The notes: generated from the sequence alone by a model not told the origin. A DNA stretch of 64,000 nucleotides from Candidatus Pelagisphaera phototrophica (GCF_014529625.1 NZ_CP076039.1:434001-498000); one strand, 5' to 3'. Counted from the first letter of the stretch, positions 37,087-45,661 are shown. Program-made: numbers and translations.

Positions 37087-38349
37087 CTAGCCCTCGCTGC
37101 GGGATCCAGAATTTGTCAAAGTGACCACACACTCAAGGTGCTTTGTTTGCGGAAACAGGTCAAATGGCTGGACTTCCTCAACCTTGTATCCCCTATCGGT
37201 TAGAATTTGGAGGTCGCGCATTTGAGTAGCCGGATTGCAAGAGACATAGACGATTTTCTGTGGTCCGAAAGCGATGAGCTGGTTTAGGAATTCCTCGCTG
37301 GATCCCTTGCGGGGTGGATCGATGATTACAGAAGAGTCGCTTCCGCCAAAATCGATTTGGCTGAAAATCGATGCTGCATCGCCCAGCACGAATCGGGTGT
37401 TTTTGATATCGTTCGCTTTCGCGTTTTCAATAGCGTATTGAACCGAGAATTCAGATACCTCGATTCCCACGGCCTGCTCAAAGCGTGAAGCCGCTGAGAG
37501 GCAAAACAAGCCACTGCCACAATAGGCGTCTACTAAATTGTGGACTCCACTCTCTGAAGCCTTGCGACCTACATATTGAGTGAAGCTTTCCAGAATGCTG
37601 GGATTGTTTTGGAAAAACTCACCGGCAGGGAATGAGAAGACGAGTTCTCCCACCTTTTCGCGGATAATCTCCTTGGGATTCGTAGTTACTCCATCGAGAT
37701 GTTCTCGGATAAGCAACGTGGCTCCCTTTTTGTAGGGATTTCTAATCTGGTTTCGACGCACTTCCAAACGCGCTTTTGCCAGTCGCTCGTTCATTTCGTC
37801 GGAAACAAGGGGGCAGCGTTCTATCTCCACGTAACTCGATCGAGAGCCTTGCCTCAGAAAACCAATTTGTACGGGGCGGTTCTTCTTTGGTTTAGGGAAA
37901 TGAGGAGTCAACTTAGACCGATAGCCATATTGCTTCGGCGAGGGAACTGCCGGGAGCACCTCCGCTTCGATGCGGGCCATGTGCCAGAGAAGCTCTTTTA
38001 CCTGGCGCGTTTTCCATTCGAGTTGAGTTTCGTAAGCAAAGTGCTGATACTGGCATCCGCCGCATTGACCAAACACCGGACAAGGGGCTTCGATGCGGTC
38101 AGGAGATGGTTTCAGCACCGACACGAGATCTGCTTCGGAGAAGTTCTTTTCGTTTCGGTAGACTCGAGCTCGGATCTGTTCTCCGGGCAATGCGTATCGA
38201 ACCATGACGACCCAGTCATTGTGGCGACCCAGCCCTTGGCCCATGTTGGTGAGGGTCTCTACATCCAGCTCGATCTCCTCATGGTAAGAGTATGGGTCAG
38301 GCTTGAATCCTCTGGGAGTTCGGGAAGCATACGATTCGCCTTCGTTCAT
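37087..38349 (-). CDS. RumA/TrmA-family RNA (uracil-5-)-methyltransferase
   Basis: 420 aa from the ATG at 38349; the frame runs back to a TTG at 38466, but that part would overlap the divergent sufE gene. A TRAM RNA-binding segment comes first (ELDVETLTNMGQGLGR, YALPGEQIRARVYRNEK). APCPVFGQCGGCQYQHF then supplies three of the four cysteines of the Fe-S cluster, with the fourth in ERCPLVSD. The methyltransferase has DAYCGSGLFCLSAA (SAM site), VIIDPPRKG, and the catalytic Cys in VYVSCNPATQMRDL. It methylates a uridine of 23S rRNA or tRNA; which position cannot be told. Its 3' neighbour is the short gap before the OsmC gene. Confidence 0.88.
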   Translation of the reverse strand: MNEGESYASRTPRGFKPDPYSYHEEIELDVETLTNMGQGLGRHNDWVVMVRYALPGEQIRARVYRNEKNFSEADLVSVLKPSPDRIEAPCPVFGQCGGCQYQHFAYETQLEWKTRQVKELLWHMARIEAEVLPAVPSPKQYGYRSKLTPHFPKPKKNRPVQIGFLRQGSRSSYVEIERCPLVSDEMNERLAKARLEVRRNQIRNPYKKGATLLIREHLDGVTTNPKEIIREKVGELVFSFPAGEFFQNNPSILESFTQYVGRKASESGVHNLVDAYCGSGLFCLSAASRFEQAVGIEVSEFSVQYAIENAKANDIKNTRFVLGDAASIFSQIDFGGSDSSVIIDPPRKGSSEEFLNQLIAFGPQKIVYVSCNPATQMRDLQILTDRGYKVEEVQPFDLFPQTKHLECVVTLTNSGSRSEG

Positions 38350-38454
38350 TGTCCTGAAACCAAGTACGTCTCCTTCGGAGATGGCAAGATTTCTGAAAAG
38401 AGAGGACTGAATTGACTTCGGAGGAAAGGTGCTGTTCGAGTGGTCTAAGTAGTC

Positions 38455-38874
38455 ATGAGCATACAAGAGAAGAGGGATCAGATTGTGGAAGAGCTAATGC
38501 CGTTCGAAGACCATTTCGAACGCTTTGCGTACATAATAGATAGGGCGAAGGGGCATCCCCCGCTGGCAGACGAGTACAAGATCGACACCTTCCTGATTGA
38601 GGGGTGTTTGTCGCAGCTATGGATCTTTCCGGAGTTTAAGGAGGAAAAATGCTATTTTCACACGGATTCTGACGCTGCGATAACGAAAGGGACGGCGGCA
38701 TTGCTGTGCGAGCTCTACAGTGGAGAAACTCCAGAAGACGTGCTTTCGCTGGAGCCAGGTTTTCTAGCTGACGTGGGGATCACGCAACACTTGTCACCTA
38801 ACCGGCGAAATGGCCTTACCAATGTCAGGAAAAAGATCAAAGCCTACGCGGAGCTTTGCTTGAGAAACCACTAA
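38455..38874 (+). CDS. sufE: SufE-type cysteine desulfuration factor
   Basis: 139 aa. SufE takes persulfide sulfur from the desulfurase SufS for Fe-S cluster assembly. The active Cys is C51 in LIEGCLSQLWI, exactly at the SufE position. Other marks are YIIDRAKGHPPLADEYK, SDAAITKGTAALLCELYSG and LSPNRRNGLTNVRKKIKAYA. ATG at 38455. No sufS or scaffold gene is adjacent, so it stands apart from the main suf cluster. It is divergent from the RNA methyltransferase and convergent with the nitroreductase gene. Confidence 0.93.
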   Translation: MSIQEKRDQIVEELMPFEDHFERFAYIIDRAKGHPPLADEYKIDTFLIEGCLSQLWIFPEFKEEKCYFHTDSDAAITKGTAALLCELYSGETPEDVLSLEPGFLADVGITQHLSPNRRNGLTNVRKKIKAYAELCLRNH

Positions 38875-38895
38875 CCGTCGGACCGAGCCGTCGAG

Positions 38896-39459
38896 CTACA
38901 GCTGGAGCCGAGTCACGATATCGGATACATTGGGTCGCGGTCGCTCTTTTGGCGCCTCCGTTTCGCTTCCGATATAAATGAATCCGATGATATCCTCGAT
39001 CGTTGCTATCCCGAGGTACTCCTTTACTCTATCGTTGTAAGCGAACCACTCGGTGAGCCATTGACTGCGGTAGCCTAGCGCACTCGAGGCAATCAGAATA
39101 TTCTGGCAGACAGCTGCTCCAGACAGGAGTTGCTCGCATCGCGGGGCTTTTTTGGACGCAGTGTATGATGATACGATGAGGAGTAGAGGAGCGGTCTTGG
39201 CTTCTTTCGAATTGGTTTTACCAAGACTGGCAGGGTCACCCTCATGAAGTTCGGGTAGCTTGGCATGAAGAATGTCCTGATTGGCCCGATCCACAACTTG
39301 AATCCGCCAGGGGCAAATGCCCTTGTGGTCCGGGACCCGTGTTGCGCAAACCAAAATCTTTTTCAGCTCCTCTTCCGTGGGGCCAGGTTCAATGAGCTTA
39401 CCGGCGAGCAGCGAGCGGCGGTTCATAAGCAACTCTATCGTATCGGGGCTGTGTTTCAT
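38896..39459 (-). CDS. Nitroreductase family flavoprotein (YdjA-like)
   Basis: 187 aa, the short form of the FMN-dependent nitroreductase fold. LLMNRRSLLAGKLIEPGPT contains the N-terminal Arg-Arg-Ser that contacts FMN phosphate, followed by ILVCATRVPDHKGICPWRI (CWRI-like segment), LLSGAAVCQNILIASSALGY and IIGFIYIGSE before the C-terminus. It probably reduces a quinone or nitro compound with NAD(P)H; no natural substrate can be named. Convergent with sufE (21-nt gap). Confidence 0.87.
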   Translation of the reverse strand: MKHSPDTIELLMNRRSLLAGKLIEPGPTEEELKKILVCATRVPDHKGICPWRIQVVDRANQDILHAKLPELHEGDPASLGKTNSKEAKTAPLLLIVSSYTASKKAPRCEQLLSGAAVCQNILIASSALGYRSQWLTEWFAYNDRVKEYLGIATIEDIIGFIYIGSETEAPKERPRPNVSDIVTRLQL

Positions 39460-39597
39460 GTGAATTATCTCGTAACAAGTGGCCGCGTTATGGCTACAAA
39501 AAACAGCCGGTTCAGATGATGAAATATTGGATGCAGCGAATCGAAAGTGTTTCGTGGTCTTGCAGTCTGAAAGTGATCAGGTATTTTTGGATCTGAA

Positions 39598-40050
39598 ATG
39601 GAAGAGTCTGAACAACATAGACAATTTATGCGAGAGGCGATACGCGAGGCGTCCTTGTCAGATGTGAGTGAGACTTGGCCGAATCCGAGGGTAGGCGCAA
39701 TCATCGTTGAGCAAGGCTTGGTCGTCTCCAGAGGACGTTTTCGGAAAGATGGGGGGCCTCACGCAGAGCGGGAGGCACTGGCAAATCTCGGAAGATCGCC
39801 GGGAACGAATGCAACGCTGTATGTGACCATGGAACCTTGTTCAACCCATGGAAGGACAGGGGCGTGCACCGATGCGATTGTAGAGGCTGGAATCAAAAAC
39901 GTTGTGATAGGAACGCTGGATCCGACTCATTCGCACCGAGGTGCGGGGTTGGTGGTACTGAGCAAAGCCGGACTTAATGTGGTTTCCGATGTTTTGAAAG
40001 AGGATTGCGAATCGATTAATCCAGGGTTTGAAGGTAGAGAAACTCCCTAG
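39598..40050 (+). CDS. Stand-alone RibD-type pyrimidine deaminase domain
   Basis: 150 aa. Zinc deaminase motif [11 protein letters not shown] with H55 and E57, then [19 protein letters not shown] with C81 and C90, exactly in RibD spacing. Riboflavin-type deaminases act on the 2,5-diamino-6-ribosylamino-pyrimidinone phosphate, and the HGRT loop and N-terminal [10 protein letters not shown] fit them rather than cytidine or tRNA deaminases. The chain stops at [10 protein letters not shown], just where bifunctional RibD enters its reductase domain (NxGF). The reductase must then be separate or absent. yidD starts five bases after its stop, so the two are co-transcribed. Confidence 0.82.
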   Translation: MEESEQHRQFMREAIREASLSDVSETWPNPRVGAIIVEQGLVVSRGRFRKDGGPHAEREALANLGRSPGTNATLYVTMEPCSTHGRTGACTDAIVEAGIKNVVIGTLDPTHSHRGAGLVVLSKAGLNVVSDVLKEDCESINPGFEGRETP

Positions 40051-40055
40051 TCATA

Positions 40056-40352
40056 GTGAAAGGCAGAAGCACAAGACCGATTGCTTGGGTAGCGATTAAA
40101 CTGATACGCATCTATCAATTGTTTCTGTCGCCGATTAAATATGTGTTGTTTGGACCGAATTCAGGGTGCCGATACCAGCCGACCTGCTCCCAGTATGCGA
40201 TTGAATGTTTTCGAGAAATGCCGTCGGGGAAAGCACTCTTTTATTCACTGAGGCGAATTTTAAGGTGTCATCCTTGGGGAGGCTCGGGCTACGATCCGGT
40301 CCCAAGAGAAGCTCGATCGGAAAATATCGAAAGAAATAAACCTGCTATCTAG
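40056..40352 (+). CDS. yidD: Membrane protein insertion efficiency factor YidD
   Basis: 98 aa, GTG start at 40056. The family sequence is unmistakable: [36 protein letters not shown] and [14 protein letters not shown]. YidD is a small amphipathic protein at the inner membrane that assists YidC-dependent insertion. It usually lies between rnpA and yidC; here it follows the RibD-like deaminase gene by five bases, away from that cluster. The ~18-residue tail after DPVP is family-variable. Confidence 0.93.
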   Translation: MKGRSTRPIAWVAIKLIRIYQLFLSPIKYVLFGPNSGCRYQPTCSQYAIECFREMPSGKALFYSLRRILRCHPWGGSGYDPVPREARSENIERNKPAI

Positions 40353-40472
40353 TGGTGTTTGAACTTTGCTGAAGCCGAAATTGTCTTAGCGGCTGATCTC
40401 TGATGAATACAATTATTGAGAACAGGTGCAAGTGGATAAAGAAACACCAAAAGATGCAGTCGGTTAGATGTA

Positions 40473-41009
40473 TCAGAAAGCGTTCTTCCACATCATTGAC
40501 TCAAGTGGAAGGGGGGAGCGGGTGTTGTATTTGGCGGATCCCTTTTTGTTGTACATGGTTTCTACGTCTCCTTGTACATCGAAGTAAATGAGTTGGCCGA
40601 TAGGCATGCCGGCGTATACCCGAACGGGCTGGGAAACTGAGATTTCCAAGGTCCAGTGATTGCAGAAGCCGACATCTCCTTTGCCAGCCGTAGCATGGAT
40701 GTCGATACCGAGTCGTCCAACACTCGATTTGCCCTCTAGAAAAGGAACGTGTTTGTGAGATTCCGTGTATTCAAGGGTCGAACCCAGATAGGTGGTGCCG
40801 GGGCGAAGAACGAATCCCTCCTCGCCAATTTCGAAGTGCTCGACTTTGTTGTGAGCCTTCGCATCGAGAATCTCTGAAAGATAGGTCGCCAGGTGCTTGC
40901 TCAAATGAACATCGTAGCTGTTGGTACCGAGCGATTCGCGCGAGTAAGGCTCAATTACAATCTCACCTTTCTCGATGGACTGGAGGATTGCTTTGTCAGA
41001 TAGTATCAT
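40473..41009 (-). CDS. dcd: dCTP deaminase
   Basis: 178 aa trimeric dUTPase-fold enzyme that converts dCTP to dUTP for dTTP synthesis. Marks are the N-terminal MILSDKAILQSIEKGEIVI, FVLRPGTTYLGSTLEY, and the nucleotide-binding LEGKSSVGRLGIDIHATAG with GKGDVGFCNHWTLEIS (catalytic Glu at residue 122). The end, KYNTRSPLPLES, corresponds to the flexible lid. Some members also act as dUTPases; sequence alone does not decide this. 17 nt downstream of the aminotransferase on the same strand. Confidence 0.93.
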   Translation of the reverse strand: MILSDKAILQSIEKGEIVIEPYSRESLGTNSYDVHLSKHLATYLSEILDAKAHNKVEHFEIGEEGFVLRPGTTYLGSTLEYTESHKHVPFLEGKSSVGRLGIDIHATAGKGDVGFCNHWTLEISVSQPVRVYAGMPIGQLIYFDVQGDVETMYNKKGSAKYNTRSPLPLESMMWKNAF

Positions 41010-41026
41010 ATTTGCGATCTTAGAGA

Positions 41027-42226
41027 TTAGCCTAGAATCTCTTTCAGTACGTTTACAAGGCGAGGCAGGTTGTCACTTGTGATTCCAGCCACGTTGATCC
41101 GGCCGCTGTCCACGATGTAGATGCTGTGATCGGTTCTCAATGCAATAGCCTGTTCCTTGGTCAATCCAGTGAACGAAAACATTCCCTTTTGGTCTTTAAG
41201 AAAGCTGAAATCCCGGGATACGCCTGCGTCGGCGAGGGCGTTCACGAACTGTCGGCGAACTTCGTGTATCCGATTTCTCATGGCATCTAACTCTTCGGTC
41301 CAGCGGGTTTGCCATTGGGAGTCACCAAGTATCGCTTCTACGATTGCGCCGCCGTGGGCAGGCGGGTTGGAATAGTTTGTACGAATGGCAATTTTGACTT
41401 GGCTGGCGACGCGTGTCGACTCTTCAGCGTTATTTACCACGATTTGCAGGGCCCCAGCACGTTCGCGGTAGAGGCCTAGGTTCTTTGAAAAAGATTGGCA
41501 CACAAAAAGCGGTAATCCTGCTTTAGCGAATGCTCTAGGTGCGTAGGCGTCTTCTTCGATACTGAGCCCGAAGCCCTGGTACGCAAAATCAAGTAACGGC
41601 AGCCACCCCTTTGCGGATGCGATATTAGCTACTTCATCCCATTGCTCGGGCGAAAGATCGGCCCCGGTGGGATTATGGCAACAGGCGTGTAGGATTACGA
41701 CATCCCCGGACGGAATTGACATTATTGATTCAAGAAAAGCCGAATAGTCGAGACTCAAGGTTGTTGAGTCGAAATAGGAATAGACATTCGTATCAAGGCC
41801 CGCGGCCGAAAAAATTCCTTTGTGGTTGGCCCAGGTCGGGTTGCTGAGCCAGGCAGACTTTGTCTTCAAGTTTCCTTTGATAAAATCTGCGGCCACACGC
41901 AGGGCTCCGGTTCCGCCGGGAGTTTGGGCCGTGACAATCTTGCCTGTAAGAGATTCTGCGAGTTCATCGCCAAAGCACAACGTCTGAGTTAACGAAGCGT
42001 ACCTCGGGTTTCCCGTCATAGGTAGATAGCTCTTTGTGGTATTGGTTTCGGCGAGAACCTTCTCCGCTTCGCGGACGGTATCTAAGACGGGAGTGACACC
42101 TGAATCATTGACGAATACTCCCACGCTGAGGTTTATTTTCTCAGGATTAGGATCTGCCTTGAAAGACTCAGTGATGCTTAAGATGGGATCGGCTGGAGCT
42201 TGAGTTACGGTTTCGAATGGCGACAT
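41027..42226 (-). CDS. Aspartate/aromatic aminotransferase (class Ia)
   Basis: 399 aa from the ATG at 42226; the frame runs on to 42325 without protein-like content. It has the AspC/TyrB opening (ADPILSITESFKADPNPEKINLSVGVF), TAQTPGGTGALRVAADFI, HACCHNPTGADLSPEQW, the PLP lysine in CQSFSKNLGLYRERAGAL, and the substrate Arg region near FSFTGLTKEQ. It transfers amino groups between aspartate or aromatic amino acids and 2-oxoglutarate. AspC and TyrB cannot be told apart here. It probably forms a two-gene unit with dcd. Confidence 0.9.
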   Translation of the reverse strand: MSPFETVTQAPADPILSITESFKADPNPEKINLSVGVFVNDSGVTPVLDTVREAEKVLAETNTTKSYLPMTGNPRYASLTQTLCFGDELAESLTGKIVTAQTPGGTGALRVAADFIKGNLKTKSAWLSNPTWANHKGIFSAAGLDTNVYSYFDSTTLSLDYSAFLESIMSIPSGDVVILHACCHNPTGADLSPEQWDEVANIASAKGWLPLLDFAYQGFGLSIEEDAYAPRAFAKAGLPLFVCQSFSKNLGLYRERAGALQIVVNNAEESTRVASQVKIAIRTNYSNPPAHGGAIVEAILGDSQWQTRWTEELDAMRNRIHEVRRQFVNALADAGVSRDFSFLKDQKGMFSFTGLTKEQAIALRTDHSIYIVDSGRINVAGITSDNLPRLVNVLKEILG

Positions 42227-42377
42227 GATGTTTGAAAAAATTGGCTTTTGTTGCACGAGCCGGTTCAACGTAGAATCGAGGGGCTTTCTGTCAATGGTGC
42301 GATGCGATTTTCCTCCTAGCTTCACGCTAGAGTAGTGGGGTTTGTTTGGAATGACTAAAGTGGAGTCGTTCTTCGAA

Positions 42378-42490
42378 CCCGCTGGGCCAAATTTTCAGCG
42401 GGAAAGGCGTCGCGGGATTGGTTGGCGTTGCCCAAGTCCTTCGGACCCATGCTTCGCTCGCGAGCTCGCTTCGTCGAACCCTGCGGGTTC
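42378..42490. repeat. Cluster of short inverted repeats with T-arm-like hairpins
   Basis: CCCGCTG (42378-42384) pairs with CAGCGGG (42396-42402). GCTCGCGAGC near 42456 is a 10-bp palindrome. GAACCC-tgc-GGGTTC (42476-42490) runs into CAAAATCCCG, so it resembles a damaged tRNA T-arm with one extra base. The set looks like leftover tRNA or recombination-site sequence rather than a working terminator. Confidence 0.4.
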
Positions 42491-42557
42491 AAAATCCCGT
42501 ACGGAAATTTCCAGGCACTTAGATTCCTTTACAGTTCGGAATAAGTTCTTGGTTTTG

Positions 42558-42581
42558 GTGGTGGAGAGAGCGGGATTCGAA
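42558..42581 (-). repeat. Partial direct copy of tRNA-Ser 3' end (candidate att site)
   Basis: These 24 bases match 45922-45945 inside the intact tRNA-Ser with a single difference; 19 bases in a row (GGAGAGAGCGGGATTCGAA on the plus strand, 42563-42581) are identical. The copy covers the acceptor 3' strand, an encoded CCA and half of the T-arm, then stops matching. This is the pattern left by site-specific integration into a tRNA 3' end. Confidence 0.55.
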
Positions 42582-42782
42582 ATCGGTTGCTGCCTAGGCA
42601 ACAGCACTTTACCTAGGTAAACAGATGCATTAATTACCTTTTGGCTGCATTAGCCTGCACTGATTATGACAGGAAATCAATTGGGGCGGGGGTTATTCGA
42701 GTAGCAGATCCTGCATTAGTATTCATCAGCTACCCAAGAAAAAATTGTCGCCCAAAAGTGGAACCTCTGCTTTCATTCGAAA

Positions 42783-43928
42783 ATGAGCAAAATCACACGG
42801 AGAGATTTTTTTCAACGAACAGGAATGGCCGCAGCAGGTGGCATCGCCATACCCGGACTTTTATCGGCCTCCCTGCGAGCGGAAACTGAGCCAAACTGGA
42901 TTACTAAGCCTGAATGGCTGAATCTGACAAGAGAGTCGGCAATTGAGCCTGAGCTTCCTATCATCGATCCTCATCATCATTTGTGGGACGGAAGCCAACT
43001 GGCAGACCGCTATATGCTCGAGGAACTAATCGAGGACACTCGAGATCACAACATCCGCCAGACCGTTTTCGTGGAGTGTAGTGCGATGTATCGTGCTGAT
43101 GGCCTTGAAGAATTTAGAGTGGTCGGCGAGACAGAATTTGTACAGGGTGTTGCCGCTATGAGTGCAAGCGGCGCTTATGGCGAAATGCGGGCCGCAACGG
43201 GTATTGTTGGTGCAGCGAACCTATGCCTTGGTGAACGTGTTGCTGCGGTGCTCGAAGCCCAGATTGCCGCCAGTCCGCAGCGCTTTCGTGGCATCCGGCA
43301 GCGAGCGGCTTGGGGCGATAGCTCCTACATCCGTGCACTAGGTGGATGGCCATCCACGCCTGCTAATTTGCCTAAACGTATCCTTTTGGATTCGGATTTT
43401 CGGAAAGGGTATGCGCAGCTGCGCACCTATGGATTATCGTTTGAAGGTTGGGTGTTTCATACCCATATCGATGATCTGACCGACCTTGCTAAAGCCTTTC
43501 CGGATACAACTATCATCTTCAATCATCTTGGTGGGCCTATTGGGGTTGAATCCTATTCAGGACGGCGCAACGAAGTGTTTGCCGCATGGAAACTTTCTGT
43601 GGCCGAACTCGCAAAATGCCCGAACGTTGTCGCAAAGCTTGGTGGCTTGCAAATGATTGTAAATGGTTACGATTGGCACAAACGAGACAAGCCACCTACA
43701 TCTGACCAGTTGCTCGAAACCAATCGAGATTGGTACAATTACACCATCGACCAGTTTGGTCCTGACCGCTGTATGTTTGAGAGCAATTTCCCCGTGGATA
43801 AGCTGTCCTGCTCCTACACAGTCCTTTGGAATCAATTCAAGAAGTTAACCAAAAATTTCTCTAAAGATGAACGAGCAGACATGTTCCATGACACCGCAAT
43901 GCGTGTTTACCGGCTGACAAGAGTATAG
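42783..43928 (+). CDS. Tat-exported amidohydrolase (amidohydrolase_2, lactonase-like)
   Basis: 381 aa. The N-terminus ITRRDFFQRTGMAAAGGIA is a twin-arginine signal, cleaved near SLRAETE, so the enzyme works outside the cytoplasm. The TIM-barrel core starts with LPIIDPHHHLWDGS (metal-binding HxH) and continues with TVFVECSAMYRADG, FRGIRQRAAWGDSS and IIFNHLGGPIG (His after the sheet strand), ending with CMFESNFPVDKLSC (catalytic acid region). Relatives hydrolyse sugar lactones or pyrone dicarboxylates, or decarboxylate aromatic acids; most are cytosolic, so the Tat tag is notable. It is the first gene inside the tRNA-bounded segment. Confidence 0.88.
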   Translation: MSKITRRDFFQRTGMAAAGGIAIPGLLSASLRAETEPNWITKPEWLNLTRESAIEPELPIIDPHHHLWDGSQLADRYMLEELIEDTRDHNIRQTVFVECSAMYRADGLEEFRVVGETEFVQGVAAMSASGAYGEMRAATGIVGAANLCLGERVAAVLEAQIAASPQRFRGIRQRAAWGDSSYIRALGGWPSTPANLPKRILLDSDFRKGYAQLRTYGLSFEGWVFHTHIDDLTDLAKAFPDTTIIFNHLGGPIGVESYSGRRNEVFAAWKLSVAELAKCPNVVAKLGGLQMIVNGYDWHKRDKPPTSDQLLETNRDWYNYTIDQFGPDRCMFESNFPVDKLSCSYTVLWNQFKKLTKNFSKDERADMFHDTAMRVYRLTRV

Positions 43929-44133
43929 TGGCCATTGCTTTTTAAATGCGTGTAAAGAGTATCATAAGTTTCCTCATAGATATCAATTAGCCGCTTGCCA
44001 TGTTATGCCCAATAAGGCGATGGCTGCAGTGGCCTATCCGTATCCAAAAGTTTCTGAGTCAGTTCCGTAAAAAAATCTCTCCATCGAAGCTAATTCCCTT
44101 TTCCGAAACTGAAAGTTGAGTATAGAAAAAAGG

Positions 44134-44157
44134 AATGCTGGCAAACGGGGCAGCATT
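44134..44157. terminator. Likely bidirectional terminator
   Basis: AATGCTG (44134-44140) pairs with CAGCATT (44151-44157) over a 10-base loop. An A-run (44125-44132) precedes it and TTTT follows, so both strands read as stem plus U-run. It sits between two convergent genes, where a shared terminator is expected. Confidence 0.45.
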
Positions 44158-44212
44158 TTCTATTCACTAATCAGCTGGGGCCTGGTTTCATATAGAAGTA
44201 ACGCCTATCAGG

Positions 44213-45211
44213 CTAATCTACATTACGACTGTAACCTGAAATAGCTGGATAGTAATTAAAAGGAAAACCAAAATCTAGCTCCTCAGCTGCTTTTGCGTTA
44301 AATCTCTTCAGTTTGTCGGTAAAGCCACCATAGACATCTACCGCTGTAACTTTAAGCATACCAAGCTTCTCTTGCAAAAGCTCATAGCGCTTGCCACCGG
44401 GGGAGATGTTTTGAGCAGTAATTATGTTTCCATCCTCATTTCTGTAACGTTCAATTAGAACGACTTTCTCGCCGGATCTATGGTAACTCCAGCCTAATGT
44501 GTCTGGCTCGGTTTTCTTTACAAAGTCTGCATAGGTTTCAGTAAACGACGCTAAGCCATCGGGAGTCACGCCTGCCATGACTTCCATTGTAACCACTACA
44601 GTTACTTCGGTCAAAGCTGAGTTCGTTTTCGCACTAGGCTTCGAGATGCGTAGCCATTTCCTTTGAGCGTATGATTTTTCACCTGAGCCTATCCATTCAA
44701 AGTCGGTATAAACCATTCTTTCTGGGTATACTTCCCAAGCCTGTTTGCCTGACTCAGATTCCATTATTATCCCATCACCCTTTAAATACACATTGTAAGA
44801 CCTCAATCCGTCCCAAGCTGGTCCCTCGGTTAAAGTTGAATCCTCATTAGTACCATTGATTGTGGTTCGTTCAGTATATCCGTATTCAAATTCTCCATCT
44901 GATATTACACTTTGTCCCCATCCAACAACTGATTTCTTTTCCTCTTTATTCCTACGATCATGGAGAATTACAGCGAGTTCTCCTTCGGTATGAAACCACC
45001 TCCCAGACACTTCTGGAATTGTGCTGACAGTTCCCCCGTCATCCCATGAATCCAGTTCCCAAGCACCTTCCAAGCGATCAAGTATCATTTCTTTTGGGGC
45101 CTGTATTTTCGATAGTTCCGAATGACCATCTGGATGGGCGACTGCGACCAAAATCAATATCACTGTCAGAAACAAAGCTAGGTACCTAATGAGCATACGT
45201 GCTTCTGGCAT
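44213..45211 (-). CDS. Secreted protein of unknown function with ABM-like C-terminal domain
   Basis: 332 aa; a second ATG at 45196 would also keep the signal peptide (MLIRYLALFLTVILILVAVA). The first part (~residues 40-195) has LDRLEGAWELDSWDDGG, GRWFHTEGELAVILHDRR and YAQRKWLRIS, and looks like a lipocalin-type beta barrel of the kind used by DUF1579/lipocalin-like proteins. The second part (~200-315) has EVTVVVTMEVMAGVT, GWSYHRSGEKVVLIERYRN and KYE-like helix RYELLQEKLG, which suggests an ABM/dimeric alpha-beta barrel. Neither call is certain and I do not know the combined protein. Base composition is more AT-rich than in the nuo genes. Its start overlaps the divergent broken gene by 23 bases. 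Confidence 0.65.
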   Translation of the reverse strand: MPEARMLIRYLALFLTVILILVAVAHPDGHSELSKIQAPKEMILDRLEGAWELDSWDDGGTVSTIPEVSGRWFHTEGELAVILHDRRNKEEKKSVVGWGQSVISDGEFEYGYTERTTINGTNEDSTLTEGPAWDGLRSYNVYLKGDGIIMESESGKQAWEVYPERMVYTDFEWIGSGEKSYAQRKWLRISKPSAKTNSALTEVTVVVTMEVMAGVTPDGLASFTETYADFVKKTEPDTLGWSYHRSGEKVVLIERYRNEDGNIITAQNISPGGKRYELLQEKLGMLKVTAVDVYGGFTDKLKRFNAKAAEELDFGFPFNYYPAISGYSRNVD

Positions 45212-45623
45212 CTTGGCTGTGCTGCATCAAGGTCTTTTCGCAATCACGAGGATCTTTTCAATCACTCTGGTCATTCTTGTTCTGGCACAAGGGGTTTTCT
45301 CCTATTCAGGCCGATCCGGTTCAAACGGGGGACATTGGGATCGGAAGGCAGGAATGTATCATTACCATAATCAGGGAGCCGCCCCACACCCCTTTTTTCC
45401 GAGCTCTTCCAAGCCGTATTCAGAAAGCTTTTATTAGGAGCAAAATGGCAAGAAGCTAGGAGGCAAGACTGAAGTGAATATGCCCGATGGCACTCGCTGC
45501 GACATCCTCACAGACACCCACGCTATTGAGGTGAACTATGCGGACAAATGGGAGGAGGCGATTGAGTCGTCCCGTAACTTTTATGTCGAACGCACTCTCA
45601 CGCTACGATTTCACCTGAAATGA
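45189..45623 (+). pseudogene. Small exported YHYH-type protein broken by an in-frame TAG
   Basis: The first 82 codons give a hydrophobic export segment (ITRIFSITLVILVLAQGVFS) followed by SGRSGSNGGHWDRKAGMYHYH, which matches the small secreted HxDxxxGxYHxH domain. A TAG at 45435-45437 stops it. Translation in the same frame then continues for 61 codons with NGKKLGGKTEVNMPDGTRCD, ILTDTHAIEVNYADKWEEAI. I recognise this as the conserved second domain usually joined to such N-termini in mobile or accessory small proteins. After EAIESS the sequence diverges, so a frameshift or deletion probably removed the last ~25 residues. Confidence 0.65.
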
Positions 45624-45661
45624 GGTCCTTTGACTCAAATGTTTAACCTTTTTTTGCGGCG

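Larger units (their letters stand above)
42227..42782. other. Intergenic region with tRNA-like debris
   Basis: No gene is supported in this stretch. It contains two short hairpins (42378-42402 and 42476-42490) and a 24-bp partial copy of a tRNA 3' end (42558-42581), listed separately. Upstream of the amidohydrolase start I see no clear promoter. Confidence 0.5.

Noticed and set aside
37699..38415. 238-codon open frame on the plus strand
   Set aside because: It is antisense to the RumA-type methyltransferase, which has all family motifs. No feature supports the antisense frame.
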